Below, piece after piece: positions 1 through 9,245 of a DNA stretch of 64,000 nucleotides. Origin of the DNA: Paenibacillus uliginis N3/975 (GTDB lineage Bacteria > Bacillota > Bacilli > Paenibacillales > Paenibacillaceae); assembly GCF_900177425.1 (NCBI RefSeq), contig NZ_LT840184.1:3326263-3390262 (forward strand), in the 5' to 3' direction. Within the stretch, counting starts at the first letter, position 1; each line of letters begins with the position of its first letter. The notes under the pieces were generated by a model, which had not been told where the DNA came from, did not search any database, and saw only the letters and a list, made by a program, of their open reading frames with translations. A program made the translations under genes and the position numbers.

Positions 1-2
1 CT

Positions 3-137
3 GGAGTTGCAAGTCTTAGCCCACTTCATGCAGCAGCGCTGGTTGCCGGAAGTATGATACTCACCTTAATTGCTGGATTTATTCCATCAAGAATGGCTGC
101 AAAGAAAGACCCAGTTGTTGCACTTCGAAGCGAATAA
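3..137 (+). CDS. C-terminus of FtsX/MacB-type ABC transporter permease (partial)
   Basis: Reading from base 3, an open frame enters from the left edge and stops at 135-137. The 44 visible residues contain a hydrophobic membrane segment followed by a basic turn (PSRMAAKKDPVVALRSE). That ending, a last helix then 'A.R..P..ALR.E', is typical of MacB/FtsX-family permeases of export or peptide-sensing ABC systems. The rest of the gene lies outside the window, so substrate and partner genes cannot be judged. It is followed by a hairpin terminator. Confidence 0.75.
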   Translation, partial: GVASLSPLHAAALVAGSMILTLIAGFIPSRMAAKKDPVVALRSE

Positions 138-181
138 TACAATAATTAACGACATAAACAAATAACCTTGTTAAAAAATAT

Positions 182-222
182 AAACGAACCGGTAAAGGGA
201 TTATTCCTTAACCGGTTCGTTT
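182..222. terminator. Bidirectional hairpin terminator
   Basis: The arms AAACGAACCGGT (182-193) and ACCGGTTCGTTT (211-222) are perfectly complementary, with T-rich sequence on both sides. It can end the permease gene on the plus strand and the ger operon on the minus strand. Confidence 0.8.
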
Positions 223-300
223 GCTTTTGTGGGTGGTTTACCGCTTTATTCTACCTCGACCATTCGCTGAAAAGTTTCCTCCCTTCCTCTCTGCTTATTT

Positions 301-1416
301 TTAGTTCATAATTCCGTGGCTCACAATCTCTACCGTTACTTTAGGATCAAACTCCACCTTTGGGTAATCCTCTACCCAATTCAGATTTTTCCATGTATCC
401 GGATAGTAAGCCATTAATCTTCGACCAATCCCAAACCCGTCAAAATTGGCCTGCTGCATTTTTTTCGTAATAGCTTGAGCTCTTCTCGTCAGTTCTTCCG
501 AGAGTTTCTTGTTTAACTCTCCTAAAACTCGCCGATCGTTTAAATGATCCTTCGGATATTCAATGGCAGTCACTTTTAAATTCAAATCCAGCGTCACATT
601 AATATTTCGGTAGCCATTAACGTTTACTTTCATCTTCCGTTTTAATCTTTGAATGTTCATCGCGATATATTTTTCCGGTTCTCTATTTCCCTCCTGATTT
701 ATTTTAAGCGTCAAGCTACTAGTCTTAGCTAATTTATCTTTCATCAGCAGGTACAATAATGAATCTTCTGACTTTAACGTACCTTTCATGATATCCCCAC
801 TAAAAAGTGCTATCCCGTAAATCAAAGGTTTTGTCTCACTTTTAGAAATATACGGTACAGCAAAATCATCACCTGAATCCAGCATGCTTGGGCATATAAT
901 TTGAAGGTTTACCGCTGGAACAATCGTTCTATTCTCCGCACTTCGGATCAGCTTGCTGAAATGCTCACTGATTAGTTTTGTACCTGTTAATTTCATATTG
1001 ATGGCATCTTTAGCATTACCCTTAACGACAGCAATCTTCGCATTCAGAGCGCTTTTAGGATCACGGTAGAGAACATCGAGATACGGATAAATACCTTTTC
1101 TCGCTAAAGCCTCACCGAATAGAATGACACGAATCTTGGAAGCCGATAATCTACCGGGTACTTCACGGTCAGTAATATCCCGAGTATGTCTGCTTGTATT
1201 TCCACTCACCGTATGAATTTCGCTATACTGCTTCTGTCCGCTTTCCGAACCGCTCACATCAAGTATCGCAGAAGTCGTCTGAATCTTCCCATCAGAAGTC
1301 AAATCTAAACCCACTATAAATATAAGTCTGTCATCCTTCAACAATTGCTGGTCCCAACAACCCGATAGCAGCGATGCCATGAAGCAGACTGCAAATATGA
1401 TTATACCCAATCTCAC
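301..1416 (-). CDS. Ger(x)C family spore germination lipoprotein (C subunit)
   Basis: 371 residues, the usual size of GerAC/GerBC/GerKC lipoprotein subunits of germinant receptors. The N-terminus is a lipoprotein signal with lipobox LLSGC (Cys about residue 20), followed by the family hallmark CWD and then a 'IVGLDL' strand. In the family the protein is anchored to the outer face of the spore inner membrane and is needed for receptor function. The start is GTG at 1416, and GTGA overlaps the stop of the upstream permease gene, so the two are translationally coupled. It is the last gene of the minus-strand A-B-C ger operon. The germinant cannot be predicted. Confidence 0.93.
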   Translation of the reverse strand: MRLGIIIFAVCFMASLLSGCWDQQLLKDDRLIFIVGLDLTSDGKIQTTSAILDVSGSESGQKQYSEIHTVSGNTSRHTRDITDREVPGRLSASKIRVILFGEALARKGIYPYLDVLYRDPKSALNAKIAVVKGNAKDAINMKLTGTKLISEHFSKLIRSAENRTIVPAVNLQIICPSMLDSGDDFAVPYISKSETKPLIYGIALFSGDIMKGTLKSEDSLLYLLMKDKLAKTSSLTLKINQEGNREPEKYIAMNIQRLKRKMKVNVNGYRNINVTLDLNLKVTAIEYPKDHLNDRRVLGELNKKLSEELTRRAQAITKKMQQANFDGFGIGRRLMAYYPDTWKNLNWVEDYPKVEFDPKVTVEIVSHGIMN

Positions 1417-2516
1417 CCCGTACTCCCCCTAGCTTCCTTTACCTTGAACAGAACGGAAATCATAAGTAGAACGAATGGGATCCCAAATACAATCACATAA
1501 TTAGCGGTGGATAAAAATTGTCTTAATATATCAATCAAGAGTGGATCATGTAAGATCAGGGCAATAACAAATACTAGGGCCACCGTGTAAGGAACTGCTT
1601 TCCGATGACTGCTCTTCGCCTTAAAGAGATTAGCGATTCCCCTGGAAGCCATGAACATATAACCCATTAATGAAGTAGCCGCCACAACCGCCCATAGGGA
1701 GAGAAAATAAAGGTCTGGCCGCTCAAACACACTGAAAGATAACGCTTTAACCATGTAAATTAAAGGTTGAGGAAGCAGTTCCATCTCCGGTGGACTGAAT
1801 ACGATAAGACTGGTAAAGACCGCAAAGGTATACAGCATAGTGGTGAAGATATTCGCTATGGTTGCTGCCTTGAATTTCCCAGCGCTCCCTCCTTCCACGA
1901 AGGGATAACAAATCAAAAGAATCTCATACCCCGAAAAAGAGGACATGGCTTCATGTGCGCCCTTTGTTATTTTCCATATACCTGCTTGTCCCACTGGCAA
2001 TACATATAGAAAGTTAACATGGACATACGCATACGCTGTAATGATGATTACTGCAATGTTGCAGAAGAAGACGAGTACAAAAAAACGGGCAATCGTTTGA
2101 AGGCTCTCTCGGACCAAATAAAAACATACGCCCATCATCATGCCTATGATGATCCATCTGGGCGTATCGAATAATACCCAGTCTTTTACCGTTCTGCAAA
2201 ACGTAATAATGATAAAGCTGGACACCAACATAAAATAAGCTGCATATACGAATTGAATAAATTTACCTATATATTTTCCCAATAGAGTAGGCAAATAATC
2301 ATACAGCGTAAACGAAGGAAACCTTCTGCTTAAACACCACATAACGACAATAAACAATTGAGCTAGCATACCCGCCAACAGCACGGATATCCATCCATCC
2401 CCTTTTGCTACTTCATGCACCCTGCTTGTCAATCCTAACAGCCCGATACCAATTTGAGTCTGGATAATCAAAAATACAAGCTGCCCCGACGTAACTTGAT
2501 CCTTGTTATTAGTCAT
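1413..2516 (-). CDS. GerAB/GerBB family endospore germination permease (B subunit)
   Basis: 367 residues with about ten hydrophobic segments, as in the APC-like spore permease family (PF03845). Near the N-terminus 'QTQIGIGLLGL' matches the helix-1 region typical of the family. This subunit binds the germinant in the spore inner membrane. The start ATG at 2514-2516 overlaps the 3' end of gerA by 8 bp, and a GGAGGAG ribosome site lies inside gerA. It is the middle gene of the operon. A paralogue lies at 10401. Confidence 0.93.
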   Translation of the reverse strand: MTNNKDQVTSGQLVFLIIQTQIGIGLLGLTSRVHEVAKGDGWISVLLAGMLAQLFIVVMWCLSRRFPSFTLYDYLPTLLGKYIGKFIQFVYAAYFMLVSSFIIITFCRTVKDWVLFDTPRWIIIGMMMGVCFYLVRESLQTIARFFVLVFFCNIAVIIITAYAYVHVNFLYVLPVGQAGIWKITKGAHEAMSSFSGYEILLICYPFVEGGSAGKFKAATIANIFTTMLYTFAVFTSLIVFSPPEMELLPQPLIYMVKALSFSVFERPDLYFLSLWAVVAATSLMGYMFMASRGIANLFKAKSSHRKAVPYTVALVFVIALILHDPLLIDILRQFLSTANYVIVFGIPFVLLMISVLFKVKEARGSTG

Positions 2517-4041
2517 CTTTCTGCTGCTCCTCCCCTGAAGATCGCTGTTGATCTAGTCTTTGTGGAGCTGGATCATTTGAACGCTGCTTCAACATCCATT
2601 GAGGTAACCGGATGATCGTATCCTTCCAATCCTTCCATCGAAACGGTGCTACAGGGGAAAAATAGGGCGTCCCAAACGATTCTAATTTACATAAATGGAT
2701 TACAATAATCATCAAGCTGTAGACAATCCCGAAAAATCCGAATAGCGATGCGGCTACCATGACAGGGAAGCGCAGCATTCGAACCGAAGCACTCATCTCA
2801 TGAGAAGGTACCACGAAAGAAGCAATAGCCGTTAACGCGACAACAATGATCATGGCGTTCGATACCATACCTACTTTAACAACAGAATCTCCGATGACGA
2901 GACCGCCGACGATCCCAATCGTTTGTCCTACCGGCCCAGGGAGGCGAATGCCAGCTTCGCGAAGCAATTCAATCGTCAGCTCCATAAACAGCGCCTCAAG
3001 GATCGGTGGGTACGGAATATGCTCAACGCTGCTTTTGACCGGCAGCAGCAAATCCTGTGGAATCACTTCGTAATGAAAAGACACCACCGCAATATAATAA
3101 GCCGGAAGACCGATAGCGATGATAAAACTGAATACCCGGATGAATCGGATAAACGACGCTTGCACAGAACGGAAACTATAATCGTCCGGTGATTGATAAA
3201 AAGCAAAGAAGGTCACAGGCATAATTAAGGCCGTAGGGCTGCCTTCAGCTAGCAGCGCGACTCGGCCTTCCAGTAAATTCGCTATGACTCGGTCGGGTCT
3301 CTCCGTATGCAGCAGCTGCGGAAAGGGTGAGAAAGATTTGTCTTCAATATATTCTTCGATAAATTCGGAAGATGTGATATTATCCGCGTCAATATTGCGT
3401 ATCCTTTGATCAACTTCCTCGATGAGCTTGGGATTGGCCAGGTTCTGTAAATAGACAATCACCACTTCACTCTTTGTTTCATTTCCAAGTTTATAGCGTT
3501 TCACAACCAAATTTCGATTCTCGATATGTTTGCGAACTAATTGTAGATTTATAAGGACATTCTCTACAAAACCTTCGTGTGAGCCCTCCACAACTTTCTC
3601 GTTGTTCGGTTCGGTGATACTACGAACATGACTCGATCTCACCTCAATAGCAAAACATTCTTCCATGCCCTCAATAAATAGCACTGCATATCCATTAACT
3701 AATAAATCAATTACTTTCTCAAGATCACCATGCTTGTCGGCACGCATCGCGATTAATATTTCTTCTAAATCTCCATCTCTTCTTTGCAAAATCGGTTTTA
3801 ATATTTCCTCGCGAATTTTACTCTGGTCACACATGGTGTACATAAAGAGGAACTCGCTCGTATGCCCTGGAATCGATACCGTTTCGCGTGCTAATTCATC
3901 TGTATGAAATAGCGCTTCTTTCAAATATTGAATATTCTCCTGCACTGTTGGAAATACCGGTTGGGGTGATAACACGGACTTTTTCGACATAGGTCTGCTT
4001 TTTCTTCGATTGTTATTAAACATTGTTTTAAAAAAGCCCAT
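2509..4041 (-). CDS. GerA family spore germination protein (A subunit)
   Basis: 510 residues. It has a long hydrophilic N-terminal half with a low-complexity start rich in basic residues, then a membrane half with about five to six segments from residue ~240. Family motifs seen include 'EGSPTALIMPVTFF', 'ELLREAGIRLPGPVGQTIGIVGGLVIGDS' in pieces, and 'P.SHEMS'. The ribosome site AAGGAGG precedes ATG 4041. It is the first gene of a minus-strand gerA-gerB-gerC operon. A paralogue of almost equal length (508 residues) lies at 11490. Expression would be expected in the forespore under sigma G. A weak sigma-G-like pair (GAATA, 18 bp, GAATATA) can be read upstream on the minus strand, but I do not rely on it. 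Confidence 0.95.
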   Translation of the reverse strand: MGFFKTMFNNNRRKSRPMSKKSVLSPQPVFPTVQENIQYLKEALFHTDELARETVSIPGHTSEFLFMYTMCDQSKIREEILKPILQRRDGDLEEILIAMRADKHGDLEKVIDLLVNGYAVLFIEGMEECFAIEVRSSHVRSITEPNNEKVVEGSHEGFVENVLINLQLVRKHIENRNLVVKRYKLGNETKSEVVIVYLQNLANPKLIEEVDQRIRNIDADNITSSEFIEEYIEDKSFSPFPQLLHTERPDRVIANLLEGRVALLAEGSPTALIMPVTFFAFYQSPDDYSFRSVQASFIRFIRVFSFIIAIGLPAYYIAVVSFHYEVIPQDLLLPVKSSVEHIPYPPILEALFMELTIELLREAGIRLPGPVGQTIGIVGGLVIGDSVVKVGMVSNAMIIVVALTAIASFVVPSHEMSASVRMLRFPVMVAASLFGFFGIVYSLMIIVIHLCKLESFGTPYFSPVAPFRWKDWKDTIIRLPQWMLKQRSNDPAPQRLDQQRSSGEEQQKDD

Positions 4042-4161
4042 AGCCCTGCCTCCTTGTCATCATATGACAGCTAAAATATATATTCCCCCCAAAAACAGGT
4101 AAATATTCTTTAGTCTGGGGTTTACATCTATTCGGATAGCTTCTTTCCGAAGATAGCAGAA

Positions 4162-4219
4162 AAAACAAATCGGCTTCCCTCCTGCGTTAAGGAGAGAGCC
4201 GATTTTTGTTTGAAAAGAC
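4162..4219. repeat. Hairpin repeat, copy 1 (left of siderophore cassette)
   Basis: A 58-bp element with arms AAATCGGCT and AGCCGATTT and purine/pyrimidine-rich inner arms (CCCTCCT / AGGAGAG). It is nearly identical to 10097-10155: two substitutions and one inserted base. It has terminator form but no gene ends beside it, since gerA starts on one side and the AraC gene on the other. Together with copy 2 it brackets the iron-uptake genes. Confidence 0.85.
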
Positions 4220-4273
4220 ATCTGTCACATCTTCAGCAAAACACATAAATAATATGTTATTATTTAACGGAAA

Positions 4274-4302
4274 TAATTAATAATGATTATCATTATTAAT
4301 TA
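4274..4302. promoter_or_regulatory. Fur box upstream of AraC-type regulator
   Basis: A perfect 14-1-14 palindrome centred on base 4288, whose core contains overlapping AATGATTATCATT half-sites of the Fur consensus. It lies about 115 bp before the start of the regulator gene and fits iron-dependent repression. Confidence 0.88.
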
Positions 4303-4417
4303 GAACACTCTTAAGAAACAGTACATAATCATGTGTTTCTACTTTTCCGTTGATATACTAGATTATCTTTTGTAACAAATAATGATATAGAGAACCTTAC
4401 ATTCCCAGGAGGACAAT

Positions 4418-5983
4418 ATGAATGAGCAGATTTACCGATTGGTAGAAGCATTTGAGTTGGCATTGAATAAAGAGAGCAGCCCTTATGAAAAGCAGATTAC
4501 ACAATCTACAATAATTGTTATTGCATCTGGTATCTCCAAAATTTATTGTAATCAGGACAAAGAAGAAACATTAATTTACGGGAATATATTTTTCACCAAA
4601 AAAGATAGCTACATTCGGATTGAGCCGATTATGGCAACAGATGTCGTACTGTACATTATTACCTTTCAGATGTATGAGTTGATTACCTCCCCTTTCGACG
4701 AACTGCTATACCGGAAATCGGAGCATAATCTACCATCAATAGGACTGATTCAATCTCATATACCGGAATCCTACATGAAAGCTGCAGGAGACCTGGCTTC
4801 AGAGTTGGAGGTTCTAAGTCCTATACAGCAACAACTTGCCCTCTTGGAACTATTATGTCCGGTTCTAACTGGTAAAGAACTCCCTGACACTAACGTTGTG
4901 CTGGATGAAGCTATTGCCTATATACATAAATCGTACACGACTTCCTTAAATCGGAATGATCTTGCTGCAAGAATCGGATATCATCCTAATTATTTTTCAC
5001 GGGTTTTTCGGGAGAAAACAGGAAAGAGCTTTCAAGATTACGTCAAAGATCTCCGGATACACAAAGCTAAGGAGCTACTGCTGATATCCAGTATGAGTAT
5101 ATCTGAAGTAGCTCGCGCTACGGGATTTAAGGACAGCCTATATTTTAGCCGAGTATTTTATGAAGAGACTGGTGAAAGACCTAGCATGTATCGCACTTCT
5201 TCTAAGCGCATTGTTGCCATTGGCTTTGCGGAGACTCTGCTTGCCATCGGTATCCGGCCGGTAGCGATTGATGAAATGTCATGGAAAAAGTCCCCCTATT
5301 TACAGAGGTATTTCTCGAAACAAGAAGTCTTCGACAATGCTGACTTGGATGCCATAAGGAGATCTAAACCTGACATCATCGTTTGTCCGGCACATATTCG
5401 GAGGCGTCAGTTGCTGGAGTACGAGAGTATCAGTCTAGTTCTTGCTAAGCCCTGGTTGGAACCGGATCCACTGACGCAGATTAGAGAATTCGGGGAGCTT
5501 TTCCGCCGGGAACAAGAAGCCGAGAACTGGATTATCTATTTGTATTCTATAGCTGATCAATATAAAAAAAGGTTGAAGGAAAAAGGAATAGCCCAGCAAT
5601 CGTTCGCCTGTTATGAAATTGCTTATGGGAAATGTCATGTATTGGACTTGCTTTCCAGAGGAACATTTGTCGCCTATCAAATGCTGGGTTTACAGCCGCC
5701 CGAGCAAATCCGCAAAGATGTTATCAATCAAAACAAACCCCTTGTTATTAACATGAAAGAATTACCGGACTATACTGCTGATACAATGTTGATCACCATT
5801 TATGAGGAGATGGGAAACACCGTTAATCAGAACATATTGCATTCAGATTCTTGGAAGGCTGCAGAACAATCTTCACAACACCGAATGCTATACCCCCCTT
5901 ATGATCAAATTCGTCCTAATAGTGGTATTTCCCTCGAAACACAGCTGCATACGATCGCAGGTCTGCTTCTGGCAGACCTGTGA
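4418..5983 (+). CDS. AraC-family regulator fused to a siderophore-binding (FatB/TroA-fold) domain, Btr-like
   Basis: 521 residues in three parts: an N-terminal sensor region (1-150), an AraC double helix-turn-helix (about 155-260, with 'YHPNYFSRVFREKTG' and 'GFKDSLYFSRVF'), and a C-terminal class III binding-protein domain (about 262-521, starting 'RIVAIGFAETLLAIGIRPVAID'). This is the architecture of Bacillus subtilis Btr, which binds ferri-siderophore and activates the uptake operon. The ribosome site AGGAGG is 5 bp before the ATG. A Fur palindrome lies upstream and the transport genes follow, so it most likely activates the 6239-10066 genes when its siderophore is present. The ligand is unknown. 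Confidence 0.92.
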   Translation: MNEQIYRLVEAFELALNKESSPYEKQITQSTIIVIASGISKIYCNQDKEETLIYGNIFFTKKDSYIRIEPIMATDVVLYIITFQMYELITSPFDELLYRKSEHNLPSIGLIQSHIPESYMKAAGDLASELEVLSPIQQQLALLELLCPVLTGKELPDTNVVLDEAIAYIHKSYTTSLNRNDLAARIGYHPNYFSRVFREKTGKSFQDYVKDLRIHKAKELLLISSMSISEVARATGFKDSLYFSRVFYEETGERPSMYRTSSKRIVAIGFAETLLAIGIRPVAIDEMSWKKSPYLQRYFSKQEVFDNADLDAIRRSKPDIIVCPAHIRRRQLLEYESISLVLAKPWLEPDPLTQIREFGELFRREQEAENWIIYLYSIADQYKKRLKEKGIAQQSFACYEIAYGKCHVLDLLSRGTFVAYQMLGLQPPEQIRKDVINQNKPLVINMKELPDYTADTMLITIYEEMGNTVNQNILHSDSWKAAEQSSQHRMLYPPYDQIRPNSGISLETQLHTIAGLLLADL

Positions 5984-6044
5984 TATTACATTAATCCATA
6001 ATTTTAAGTAAGCATAATACATCGACGCTCTAATGGGCGCTTGT

Positions 6045-6071
6045 TATAATTATCGATGATAATCATTATCA
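6045..6071 (+). promoter_or_regulatory. Promoter -10 and Fur box of siderophore transport operon
   Basis: TATAAT at 6045-6050 has a weak -35 (TCGACG) 17 bp upstream. It is followed at once by TGATAATCATTATCA (6057-6071), an exact match to the 7-1-7 Fur consensus. It lies about 170 bp upstream of the double permease gene, so an untranslated leader of roughly that length is expected. Iron repression of the operon is inferred. Confidence 0.9.
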
Positions 6072-6238
6072 ATTACACAGAAAGGACATCAGTATACATA
6101 ATTATTTATTACATCAAAGGAGTGATTCTGTATATCCGATATGTATAATTGCGTGTTGAAACGCATCACGTGATTGAAATTAAATAGTTTTGACTCGCGT
6201 ATAGAAAACGTTATGGCAGTGATGTAAAGGAGTAAACA

Positions 6239-8206
6239 ATGGCTCTATCTAAAAATGTACTAATATGGTTTATTGGTTTGTTTCTTCTCCTTCTACTCTC
6301 AGCGATCCATGTGACCCAAGGGCAGGCTGCTTTTGGGATAGCCGATTTGTTGAAAGACATGTGGAAGCCTGGGGAAATTCAGAACATTCTGTTAACCATA
6401 CGTCTTCCAAGGGTTGTCATTGGGGTTTTGGCCGACTCCGCGTTGGCCTGTGCCGGTGTTCTGTTGCAGACCGTTACACGTAATCCGCTTTCGTCGGCTG
6501 GAACACTAGGTGTTAATGCAGGGGCCTATTTTTTTGTCGTATTAGCCATGGTTGCTTTTCCCCAAATGCTTGCGGAATACCGTTTCCTCGTTGCTATTAT
6601 GGGGGCTGCTGTGGCCGCACTCATTATCCTCGCACTCGCTGGGAAGCAACTAGATCCGGTCAGAACCGCTTTAACGGGTATGATCTGTACTATGATTTTC
6701 TCGGCGTTGACAAGTAGCCTACAGCTAATGTTTGAAAAACAGACGCAAACCGCATTTTTGTGGGGGTCAGGGAGTCTCGTTCAACTAGGATGGTCAGGTG
6801 TTCAATTTGCAAGCGGGCTTATCCTGATTACACTGCTGATCATGGTGTTATTCAGCCGATCCTTTGATATTTTGGCTTTGGGCGAAGATGTTGCTTCCTC
6901 CCTCGGCTCTAATGTTCGGGGAATCAAATGGCTGGCTTGGGTTCTTTCCATTGTGGCAGCTGCGGTAACGGTCAGCGTTGTTGGTCCTATTGGATTCGTA
7001 GGCTTGATCGCTCCCCATCTGGTTCGTCTATTCGGTATACATGATCATCGGCCTCTTCTTATCCAATCCATGATATGGGGTGCTGTCCTTATCATTGGAG
7101 CGGATGTGTTGGGAAGATTTCTCTCCTCGGGTTCAGAAGTGCCCGTTGGTGCAATGACCGCCCTCATTGGAGGCCCTTGGCTCATGCTGCTAGCATATCG
7201 TACCGGTAAAAAACATTCCGTTCGCGCGAATCACATGGGTGGAGCTCAATTTCCTCGCTCTTTCCCGCTTCTCGTATTGATAGCTATTGTGATCTCCGTG
7301 ATAATTCTCGCGGTGAGTCTATCCTTTGGTGGGACTACTTGGACACCGATTCGCTCTTGGTTTGACGGCTCGATCTGGTCATCCAGTGCAGTACAATTTC
7401 GCTTACCTAGGGTCTTCGGCACTTTTTTCGTAGGTGTTCTGCTGGCATTAAGCGGCTTGCTGCTTCAAGCCGTTTTGCGCAATCCACTTGCTGATGCCTC
7501 TATCCTTGGAGTGACCTCCGGTGGTGGTGTGGGCGGCTTGCTGATCATGCTTGTTTTAGGTGCCTCCGCTGCATGGATACCGGTAGGAGCGATGACGGGC
7601 GCAGCGTTGGCTATGGCTATTATTCTATTCGTTACAAGGCGTTCCAACTGGGAACCGATTATGCTCGCATTAATGGGAATATCCGTCTCAGCTATTGCTT
7701 CGGCGGTCATCCAGGTACTTATTGTTCGTGCTGATATATATATCACGCCAGCCCTAGTATGGCTTGCTGGAAGTACATACGGAATAAGCTGGAATGATCT
7801 TGGACTACTGGCGGTCACGGTGATTATCGTTGTCCCCATTACTCTTCTTTGTTCAAGACAACTTGATTTATTAGCTTATGGTGATGATGTGGCCACAGGA
7901 CTTGGGATGAGGGTCGGTGCTGTAAGGCTACTAGCCATTGTACTTGGAGTTACAATGGGCGGCATCGCAGTAGCCATTGTCGGTACAATAGGATTTGTTG
8001 GGTTGATCACTCCCCACATTGTAAGACGTTTGACTGGGCAGCATCATTTTAAACTGATCATCCTCTCCTCTATTACCGGTGGATTTTTACTTGTTCTGGC
8101 CGATTTTTTAGGGAGATTCCTGCTGGCACCAAAGGAAGTGCCATCTGGGCTCATGATTGCGCTGATCGGCGCACCATACATTTTATATTTGCTTCGCAAA
8201 ACTTAG
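6239..8206 (+). CDS. fhuB: FhuB-like double-length FecCD permease for iron-siderophore import
   Basis: 655 residues, twice the usual FecCD length, with two homologous halves (about 1-325 and 335-655). Each half carries the conserved cytoplasmic turn that contacts the ATPase, 'GFVGLIAPHLVR' in the first and 'GFVGLITPHIVR' in the second. One chain therefore supplies the whole membrane channel, as in Escherichia coli FhuB. Most Bacillus siderophore systems use two separate permeases. Ribosome site AAAGGAG before ATG 6239. It forms an operon with the binding lipoprotein (13-bp gap) and the ATPase. The substrate is a ferri-siderophore of unknown type, possibly hydroxamate by analogy. Confidence 0.93.
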   Translation: MALSKNVLIWFIGLFLLLLLSAIHVTQGQAAFGIADLLKDMWKPGEIQNILLTIRLPRVVIGVLADSALACAGVLLQTVTRNPLSSAGTLGVNAGAYFFVVLAMVAFPQMLAEYRFLVAIMGAAVAALIILALAGKQLDPVRTALTGMICTMIFSALTSSLQLMFEKQTQTAFLWGSGSLVQLGWSGVQFASGLILITLLIMVLFSRSFDILALGEDVASSLGSNVRGIKWLAWVLSIVAAAVTVSVVGPIGFVGLIAPHLVRLFGIHDHRPLLIQSMIWGAVLIIGADVLGRFLSSGSEVPVGAMTALIGGPWLMLLAYRTGKKHSVRANHMGGAQFPRSFPLLVLIAIVISVIILAVSLSFGGTTWTPIRSWFDGSIWSSSAVQFRLPRVFGTFFVGVLLALSGLLLQAVLRNPLADASILGVTSGGGVGGLLIMLVLGASAAWIPVGAMTGAALAMAIILFVTRRSNWEPIMLALMGISVSAIASAVIQVLIVRADIYITPALVWLAGSTYGISWNDLGLLAVTVIIVVPITLLCSRQLDLLAYGDDVATGLGMRVGAVRLLAIVLGVTMGGIAVAIVGTIGFVGLITPHIVRRLTGQHHFKLIILSSITGGFLLVLADFLGRFLLAPKEVPSGLMIALIGAPYILYLLRKT

Positions 8207-8219
8207 GAGGAAATCAACA

Positions 8220-9245
8220 ATGAAGAAATTGCTCACTAGACTGATGCTGGTCATCAGTATGCTTACCATTCTGGCCGGATGTGGAACCGCTAAGGAATCA
8301 ACAGGCAGCGAGACAAAAAGTACAAGTGCAGCTGCAAGCGACAATAACAAAACGGTAGAGAATAAGCACACTATTAAGGATGCACGCACCACACTGGAGT
8401 TTGATAAGATACCGGAACGCATCGTTGTTCTGCAATGGCAAGAAGCTGAATTTTTGCTCGCGCTTGGCATTCAGCCCGTCGGGTTTGCAGACATTCCTAA
8501 CTGGGATCTCTGGGTAAATATCGAGCCGAAACTTGCGGCGGATGTCGTGGATGTAGGATCACGTGTGGAGCCTAGCCTTGAAGCTATTGCCGAACTTAAA
8601 CCTGATCTGATTATCGGTACTCTTTCTTGGCATGAAGGTTATCTAGAACAACTGGAGAGCATCGCCCCGACCGCACTGTTCGAAACATCCATCAATGGTA
8701 CGAACTATACCAATGAATATGATAAAATGCTGGACACTTTCCGCGAGTTCGGTACATTCTTTGACAAGGAAGCCGAAGCGGAGGCCGTTATTGCCAAACT
8801 GGAGAAAACGATCAGCGATGGTCAAGAAAAATTAAAGGATGCTGAATTTCCTACCAAAGAATTCCTTGCCGCCATGGCATATTCCGGTACACAAGCTCCT
8901 GAATTTCGCTTATATAATAACCGCTCTCAAACCGCTACACTGATAAGCAAACTGGGTTTGACTAACGCTCTGACTGAACCGAAAGGCGATGGAACATTTG
9001 ACGTGACCAATGTGGAGGCATTAACGGCCTTCAAAGATGTACTGTTCATGCATATTGTGCAGGATACGGATAATGTATTTGAAAATAATCTGAAGGGTGC
9101 CAGTGTGTGGGAAGATCTTTATTTTGTTCAAAAAGACCAAATGTATGGTCTCGGTGGTGATACTTGGCCTCAAGGCGGGCCATACTCTGCAATAACCATT
9201 GTGAACAAAACTGTGGAATCCTTAACCTCTGCCGAAGGAAAATAA
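8220..9245 (+). CDS. Iron-siderophore-binding lipoprotein
   Basis: 341 residues with a lipoprotein signal (lipobox ILAGC, Cys about 21), a Ser/Thr/Asn-rich linker to about residue 55, and a class III solute-binding fold. Hallmarks include 'PERIVVLQWQEAEFLLALGIQPVGFAD' in pieces and 'EAIAELKPDLIIG'. It is the extracytoplasmic receptor for the permease encoded just upstream. Ribosome site AGGAGG at 8206-8211 overlaps the end of the permease gene. Its binding domain and the C-terminal half of the AraC regulator probably recognise the same ligand. Confidence 0.92.
   Translation: MKKLLTRLMLVISMLTILAGCGTAKESTGSETKSTSAAASDNNKTVENKHTIKDARTTLEFDKIPERIVVLQWQEAEFLLALGIQPVGFADIPNWDLWVNIEPKLAADVVDVGSRVEPSLEAIAELKPDLIIGTLSWHEGYLEQLESIAPTALFETSINGTNYTNEYDKMLDTFREFGTFFDKEAEAEAVIAKLEKTISDGQEKLKDAEFPTKEFLAAMAYSGTQAPEFRLYNNRSQTATLISKLGLTNALTEPKGDGTFDVTNVEALTAFKDVLFMHIVQDTDNVFENNLKGASVWEDLYFVQKDQMYGLGGDTWPQGGPYSAITIVNKTVESLTSAEGK

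Noticed and set aside
4081..4130. Sigma-G-like promoter for the minus-strand ger operon
   Set aside because: The GAATA and GAATATA boxes fit poorly to the -10 consensus CATNNTA; not listed as a feature.
7465..7839. 124-codon minus-strand frame inside fhuB
   Set aside because: It is the antisense shadow of a strongly conserved permease gene with no start signals.
9164..9244. Upstream extension of the fhuC reading frame by 27 codons
   Set aside because: It lies wholly inside the lipoprotein gene, has no ribosome site, and the sequence is not ATPase-like; ATG 9245/9248 overlaps the upstream stop as usual in such operons.
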